Assembly (NCBI GenBank): GCA_039679645.1
Contig: JBDKUO010000017.1
Location: 1-64,000, forward strand
Direction: 5' to 3'
From: Armatimonadota bacterium
GTDB lineage: Bacteria; Armatimonadota; UBA5829
DNA: 64,000 bases
Part shown: positions 60,321-64,000 of the stretch, one piece after another
Numbering within the stretch: position 1 is the stretch's first letter
Layout: each line of letters opens with the position of its first letter
Notes under the pieces: generated by a model
What the model was told of the DNA's origin: nothing
The model's database searches: none
The model's input: the letters and a program-made list of their open reading frames with translations, nothing else
Made by a program: the position numbers and the translations under genes

Positions 60321-62406
60321 TAAAATCAAGATCAAAGGTCTGCTGCCGTATGCGCTGTTTGTAATACTGGTATGCATATTCCTCTGGAGGCCGATTTTTA
60401 CCGGTGCCGCGCTGCTGCCGGGCGATTATCTGGCGCAGATGTCTCCTTGGAATTCCGTCACAAAGCCCACGAATCCTCCTCCGCAGTGGAACCCGCTGCA
60501 GTGGGATGCGATCGCTCAGTTTTATCCGTGGAGAGTCTTCTACGCCAGGTCGATGCGATCCGGGCATATTCCATTGTGGAATCCCCATCAGTTCTGCGGC
60601 ACACCGTTTCAGGCAAACGGCCAATCTGCAGTGCTCTACCCAGGCAATCTTCTGTTTATAATCTTTAGCCCGATAACGGCATTTACAATCTTTGCAGCGC
60701 TACATCTGTTTCTAGCCCAGGCATTTACCTATAAATTCATGCGCGAACTGGGTGCTGGAGCGCTCGGTGGAATTGTATCGGCTATATGCTTCGCATTCAG
60801 CGCATTCATGGTGTTCTGGCTTGAGCTTCCCACATTTATCAGTGTGGCAGTATATCTACCTTTAACGCTTTTTCTTATACATAGATCTGTTGAAAGAAGA
60901 TCGATGTTCTACGCGGTGCTGGCCGGGGGGTCTTTGGGGCTGGCGTTTCTGGCAGGTCACTTCCAGATAGCGTTTTATGTTGCTCTGGCAGCAGTATTGT
61001 GGTGGGCGTGGAAGTATTACAGCCAGTGCCAGATTGAAGGCAGACTATATGCTGTCGCCCATGTAATATTTCCATTTATTGCATTTGTAGCAGTTGCATT
61101 TCTTATTTCAGCTCCGCAGACACTTCCAAGCCATGATCTTGCAGCAAACTCACATCGCGTCCGAGCAGTAACAAGCGCGGGCTATGCAACCTTTATTGGA
61201 AATGCAGTGAAACCGTACCGATTGATAACCATGTTTGTCCCGGATTTCTTCGGCAATCCAAGCAAGAACAACTATTTTCTGAGCAGCGCAGCGGATTATA
61301 TAGAGTACGGCCTTTATATAGGAATTCTTCCACTGATGCTGGCCTTGGTTGCGCTGGGACGAATAAAAGGCAAACCTTGCATAGGTTTCTTTGCTATTCT
61401 TATGCTATTTGCGCTGCTGTGTGCTCTCGGTACGCCTATAAACGCGCCTTTTTATTACCTCATACCAGGCTTCAGTGCGCTCGGCGGACCTAATCGGATA
61501 TTGCTTCTGTACTTCTTTGCTGTAGCTGTAATGGCAGGCTTTGGCGCAGATTATTTTAGTGAGCGTGCGCAAGAAAAAATTCATATACGGGGCAGGGAAC
61601 TGATGTGGGGCGAACTCGCATCTCTGCTTGCTTTTCTAGTTCTTGGAGTGGCTTTTGTCATTACGAATGTGCTCGGTGTAGGGTTCATCGAAGGTATTAT
61701 CGGCAGACCGTTTTCTGGCATGACCGGCCCTAACGGTAGGGTATTTACAGTGTTGCTTCTGGTGTCGCTGGGTCTGCTGCTTGCAAGAAGCAGGGATACT
61801 GTAAGCCGTTCTATGTACCCGATAATGGTTGTTGTCTTAATTGTCGCTGATCTTTTTGCTTTCGGCATTGACTACAACCCTACATGCACCCGATCCAAAG
61901 TCTATCCGAATACGCCTCTTACAAAGAAGCTGCAGTCGCTGACAAAAGACGGCTCCCGTATAGCTCCGATCAATCCGAGTTGGAACCTTTACAAAACCCC
62001 TAATGCAATTCTGCCTCCGAATGCTGCGATGGTGTATGGGCTTTACGACGTGCAGGGTTATGACTCGCTGTTTACCAAGTCGTATAAGGACTGGTCGAGC
62101 AAGATTCAGGGTGAGGACTCCAGTCCGCAGGAAAACGGCAATATGGTGCTCGCCCGCACGTATACGCCCGATTTAGGACGCGCAGCGAAATACATTTTGT
62201 CTCACGATGCAATCGATGATGCTTCGCTCAAACTGATTGATACAATTGATCGTGTGTACATTTACAAGTCACTCGAGAAAAACCAGGTGCGCCCCCCAAG
62301 TTTAGAGTCTGATTTTTATACGTTCCGGTTCGGCCTCTATCTTATGCTGATAGGTATCACGGCAATCTGTGGGGTCGGCACGCACCGCTTCCTGAAGAGA
62401 CGATGA
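60298..62406 (+). CDS. YfhO-like polytopic membrane protein
   Basis: The protein has 702 residues. About 12 membrane helices follow a short basic start. The first outside loop has GDYLAQMSPWNSVTKPTNPPPQWNPLQWDAIAQFYPWRVF and HIPLWNPHQFCGTPFQANGQSAVLYPGN, typical of YfhO and GT-C relatives that use polyprenyl-phosphate sugars. The C-terminal 190 residues have a soluble part (VYGLYDVQGYDSLFTKSYKDW) and a last helix. The start is uncertain: TTG 60298 or 60304, both overlapping the SMR gene. It overlaps the next gene by four bases. Confidence 0.8.
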   Translation: MDLDKDTNKIKIKGLLPYALFVILVCIFLWRPIFTGAALLPGDYLAQMSPWNSVTKPTNPPPQWNPLQWDAIAQFYPWRVFYARSMRSGHIPLWNPHQFCGTPFQANGQSAVLYPGNLLFIIFSPITAFTIFAALHLFLAQAFTYKFMRELGAGALGGIVSAICFAFSAFMVFWLELPTFISVAVYLPLTLFLIHRSVERRSMFYAVLAGGSLGLAFLAGHFQIAFYVALAAVLWWAWKYYSQCQIEGRLYAVAHVIFPFIAFVAVAFLISAPQTLPSHDLAANSHRVRAVTSAGYATFIGNAVKPYRLITMFVPDFFGNPSKNNYFLSSAADYIEYGLYIGILPLMLALVALGRIKGKPCIGFFAILMLFALLCALGTPINAPFYYLIPGFSALGGPNRILLLYFFAVAVMAGFGADYFSERAQEKIHIRGRELMWGELASLLAFLVLGVAFVITNVLGVGFIEGIIGRPFSGMTGPNGRVFTVLLLVSLGLLLARSRDTVSRSMYPIMVVVLIVADLFAFGIDYNPTCTRSKVYPNTPLTKKLQSLTKDGSRIAPINPSWNLYKTPNAILPPNAAMVYGLYDVQGYDSLFTKSYKDWSSKIQGEDSSPQENGNMVLARTYTPDLGRAAKYILSHDAIDDASLKLIDTIDRVYIYKSLEKNQVRPPSLESDFYTFRFGLYLMLIGITAICGVGTHRFLKRR

Positions 62407-63983
62407 TGGAAAAGAGCAGCAATTCTGAGAGAAACTGGGTGATGATGTGGGCGGCAGCGATAATGCTGCTGACCTCGCTGCCGTATATCTGGGGAATCTT
62501 CCTCGCTCCCAATGGCTATCACTTCCTGGGGTTCATACACAACATTGATGATAGCGCAGTCTATCTTTCGTGGATGCGCCAGGCAGCCGACGGCCACTTC
62601 TTCATACGGAATCTGTTTACGAGCGACCCTCAATCTGCCCGGGCGTTTAATGTGTTATTTCTCGTAATGGGGAACTTCGCGCGGATTATGCACCTGCCGC
62701 TTGTTTTTGTCTTCCATTTGTTCAGAGTTGGTCTGGGAGTGTTTTTGATATGGTCGATATGGAGGTTTTCAAAGCTCTTTCTGGACGACCCGAACGAACG
62801 TGGTCTGTTGATCCCTTTGATAGGTCTGTCGGCTGGAATCGGCTGGATGATACCGAATGTGCTTGATCCGACAGGCTCGGTAGATATGTGGCAGCCCGAA
62901 GCTATTACGTTTCTGGCGCTCTATCTGAACCCGCTCTTTCTGGCAGGTCTTGCCCTGATGGTCTGGTCGTTTTACTTCCTGATCAAAATGTCCAGGACTG
63001 GCAGGGCAGGGGATGCGGCTGTCGCAGGAATAATGCTTCTGTTGCTCGGCAACATTCACACATATGATGTAATTACGGTGGCCTGCGTTTGGATCGTCTA
63101 TATAGCCGCGTCTTGTATAGCAGAGCATAAGTTAAAGGCAGAAATTATAACACGTAGCTTGCTCGCGGCATTAATAGCGCTGCCTTCAATTGTGTATCAA
63201 TACTATATCTACAGGACCGATCCCGTATATGCCGCGCGAGCAAACTCACCCGCTCCCTCACCCGAGATATGGTCATTTTTTGCCGGCTATGGCCTGATAC
63301 TTATAGGAGCCATTGTTGGTTCTGTGTTATGGATCGTCGAGCACAGACGCCGCAATCCCGAGCGCTCTCCACTCTCCACTCTCCACTTTCCACTGCTGAT
63401 CGTGTGGAGTGTTGTCGGTTTCGCGCTGCCCTATATTCCAATCAGCCAGCAGCGCAAACTCGTAATGGGCCTGCACATACCTTTGTGCATTCTGTGCGCC
63501 TATGCTCTGTGCAAACTGATTGCGCGGGTGCCGTCGTCATACAGAAGAAGTGTTTTTCTCATTCTTATGCTTGTGATGGCGATGAGCAACGTTAAGTTTG
63601 TAGCTCAGGACATGAGGCTGTTGTCGGTGGGGCGCACAGCCACTCACTATGCTCCCTTTATGAGCAATTCTGATCTTTCGGCAATGCGCTGGCTGCGCGA
63701 GCATACGCGAGTCGACGATACGGTCTTCGCTGCTCCGACATTCGCGCTCTTTACACCCGCATTTACTGGTCATCAGGTCTACTACGGTCACTGGTCCGAG
63801 ACGCCCGACTATGCGTCCAAAATCAACGATTGGTTTGACTTCGTAAATCCCGGCGCTACTGACGAGGTGCGCTCGTACATCTTGCGTGAGACAGGCGCAA
63901 AATATGTAGCAGGCTATATGCTCGAAACAAGATATCTGAAGCGTGTCGGACCGGATGTGTATGAGGTAGACAATGCGCTTTAG
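62403..63983 (+). CDS. Polytopic membrane protein, GT-C-like
   Basis: The protein has 526 residues and about ten membrane helices. After helix 1 comes the outside loop NIDDSAVYLSWMRQAADGHFFIRNLFTSDPQ, where the acidic pair recalls the DxD/ExD of GT-C glycosyltransferases. A C-terminal soluble part (MRWLREHTRVDDTVFAAPTFALFTPAFTGHQVYYGHW) resembles the tail of related proteins. Residues about 321-330 (SPLSTLHFPL) are encoded by a heptad repeat inserted in frame in a loop between helices. It likely glycosylates or builds surface glycan using the lipid carrier supplied by the SMR pair. Confidence 0.75.
   Translation: MMEKSSNSERNWVMMWAAAIMLLTSLPYIWGIFLAPNGYHFLGFIHNIDDSAVYLSWMRQAADGHFFIRNLFTSDPQSARAFNVLFLVMGNFARIMHLPLVFVFHLFRVGLGVFLIWSIWRFSKLFLDDPNERGLLIPLIGLSAGIGWMIPNVLDPTGSVDMWQPEAITFLALYLNPLFLAGLALMVWSFYFLIKMSRTGRAGDAAVAGIMLLLLGNIHTYDVITVACVWIVYIAASCIAEHKLKAEIITRSLLAALIALPSIVYQYYIYRTDPVYAARANSPAPSPEIWSFFAGYGLILIGAIVGSVLWIVEHRRRNPERSPLSTLHFPLLIVWSVVGFALPYIPISQQRKLVMGLHIPLCILCAYALCKLIARVPSSYRRSVFLILMLVMAMSNVKFVAQDMRLLSVGRTATHYAPFMSNSDLSAMRWLREHTRVDDTVFAAPTFALFTPAFTGHQVYYGHWSETPDYASKINDWFDFVNPGATDEVRSYILRETGAKYVAGYMLETRYLKRVGPDVYEVDNAL
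63365..63392 (-). repeat. Heptad repeat inside a coding sequence
   Basis: CTCTCCA x3 and CTTTCCA lie in tandem, reading as GTGGAAA and GTGGAGA on the minus strand, the same unit as at 21263 and 39438. It forms part of the gene at 62403-63983 without breaking its frame. Confidence 0.85.
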
Positions 63984-64000
63984 AAAAAACATACAAAAAG
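63973..64000 (+). CDS. Start of the next gene in the operon (partial)
   Basis: An ATG at 63973 overlaps the last codons of the previous gene and opens MRFRKNIQK to the window end. A basic start after an overlap is typical of another membrane protein of the same operon, but only nine codons are visible. Confidence 0.4.

Overview
The window is a moderate-GC chromosomal segment from a diderm (outer-membrane) bacterium. It carries a nearly complete lipid A/LPS core gene cluster with bamA, tamB and skp-like genes, two TonB-dependent receptors, and a prepilin-like protein with an H-X9-DG tail. It also has a YqhQ-type DUF1385 protein. H-X9-DG pilin-like proteins are typical of Armatimonadota and the Planctomycetes-Verrucomicrobia group, and DUF1385 is common in terrabacterial lineages. 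Together these suggest an uncultured Armatimonadota-like organism; this is an inference, not proved. TTG and GTG starts are frequent. Promoters of the form TTGNNN-17/18-TATAAT are easy to see in front of many operons.

Layout. (1) 1-5.4 kb: rpmB, a CBS-DUF1385 membrane protein, a large secreted protein and a pilin-like protein. (2) 5.4-10.4 kb, minus strand: tRNA-Ser(GGA), then the tightly overlapping hisC-aroF-tyrA-cmk, followed after a MITE-like element by plsC. (3) 10.4-13.4 kb: rnk-like and ankyrin genes, two small unknowns and a GntR/FCD regulator with a clear palindromic operator. (4) 13.4-43.1 kb, almost all plus strand: lipB, tamB, an ECF sigma factor, bamA, two ompH/skp-like genes, lpxD-lpxC-fabZ-lpxA-lpxB, an ICMT-like methyltransferase, msbA, a DUF374 acyltransferase, waaA, lpxK, an LpxL-like acyltransferase, four glycosyltransferases (one on the minus strand), a LolA-like protein, a methyltransferase, a deoxyhypusine-synthase-like protein, a heptose-7-P kinase and a TPR lipoprotein. 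This reads as one envelope-biogenesis island: lipid A is made, capped with Kdo, acylated, flipped by MsbA and decorated, while BamA, TamB and Skp handle outer-membrane proteins. (5) cspA. (6) 43.7-54.3 kb, minus strand: secreted protein, two TonB receptors, YfiR, hybrid histidine kinase with HPt, and a REC-GGDEF-EAL protein, a probable envelope-to-c-di-GMP signalling cluster. (7) 54.6-59.3 kb: MATE transporter, tRNA-Val(CAC), TPR protein, RACo-like corrinoid activator and a corrinoid protein. (8) 59.4-64 kb: a tandem pair of SMR/ArnE-like proteins and two large polytopic membrane proteins, running off the window.

The least expected signals are non-coding. A family of degenerate heptanucleotide tandem repeats occurs at seven places, one inside a membrane-protein gene and one forming the start of a methyltransferase gene. 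There is a 154-bp MITE-like element with perfect 12-bp ends, an array of perfect hairpins before waaA that shares a core with a site before the secreted protein, and a three-arm switchable inverted repeat over the heptose kinase promoter. No CRISPR array, IS transposase, phage or defence system was seen.
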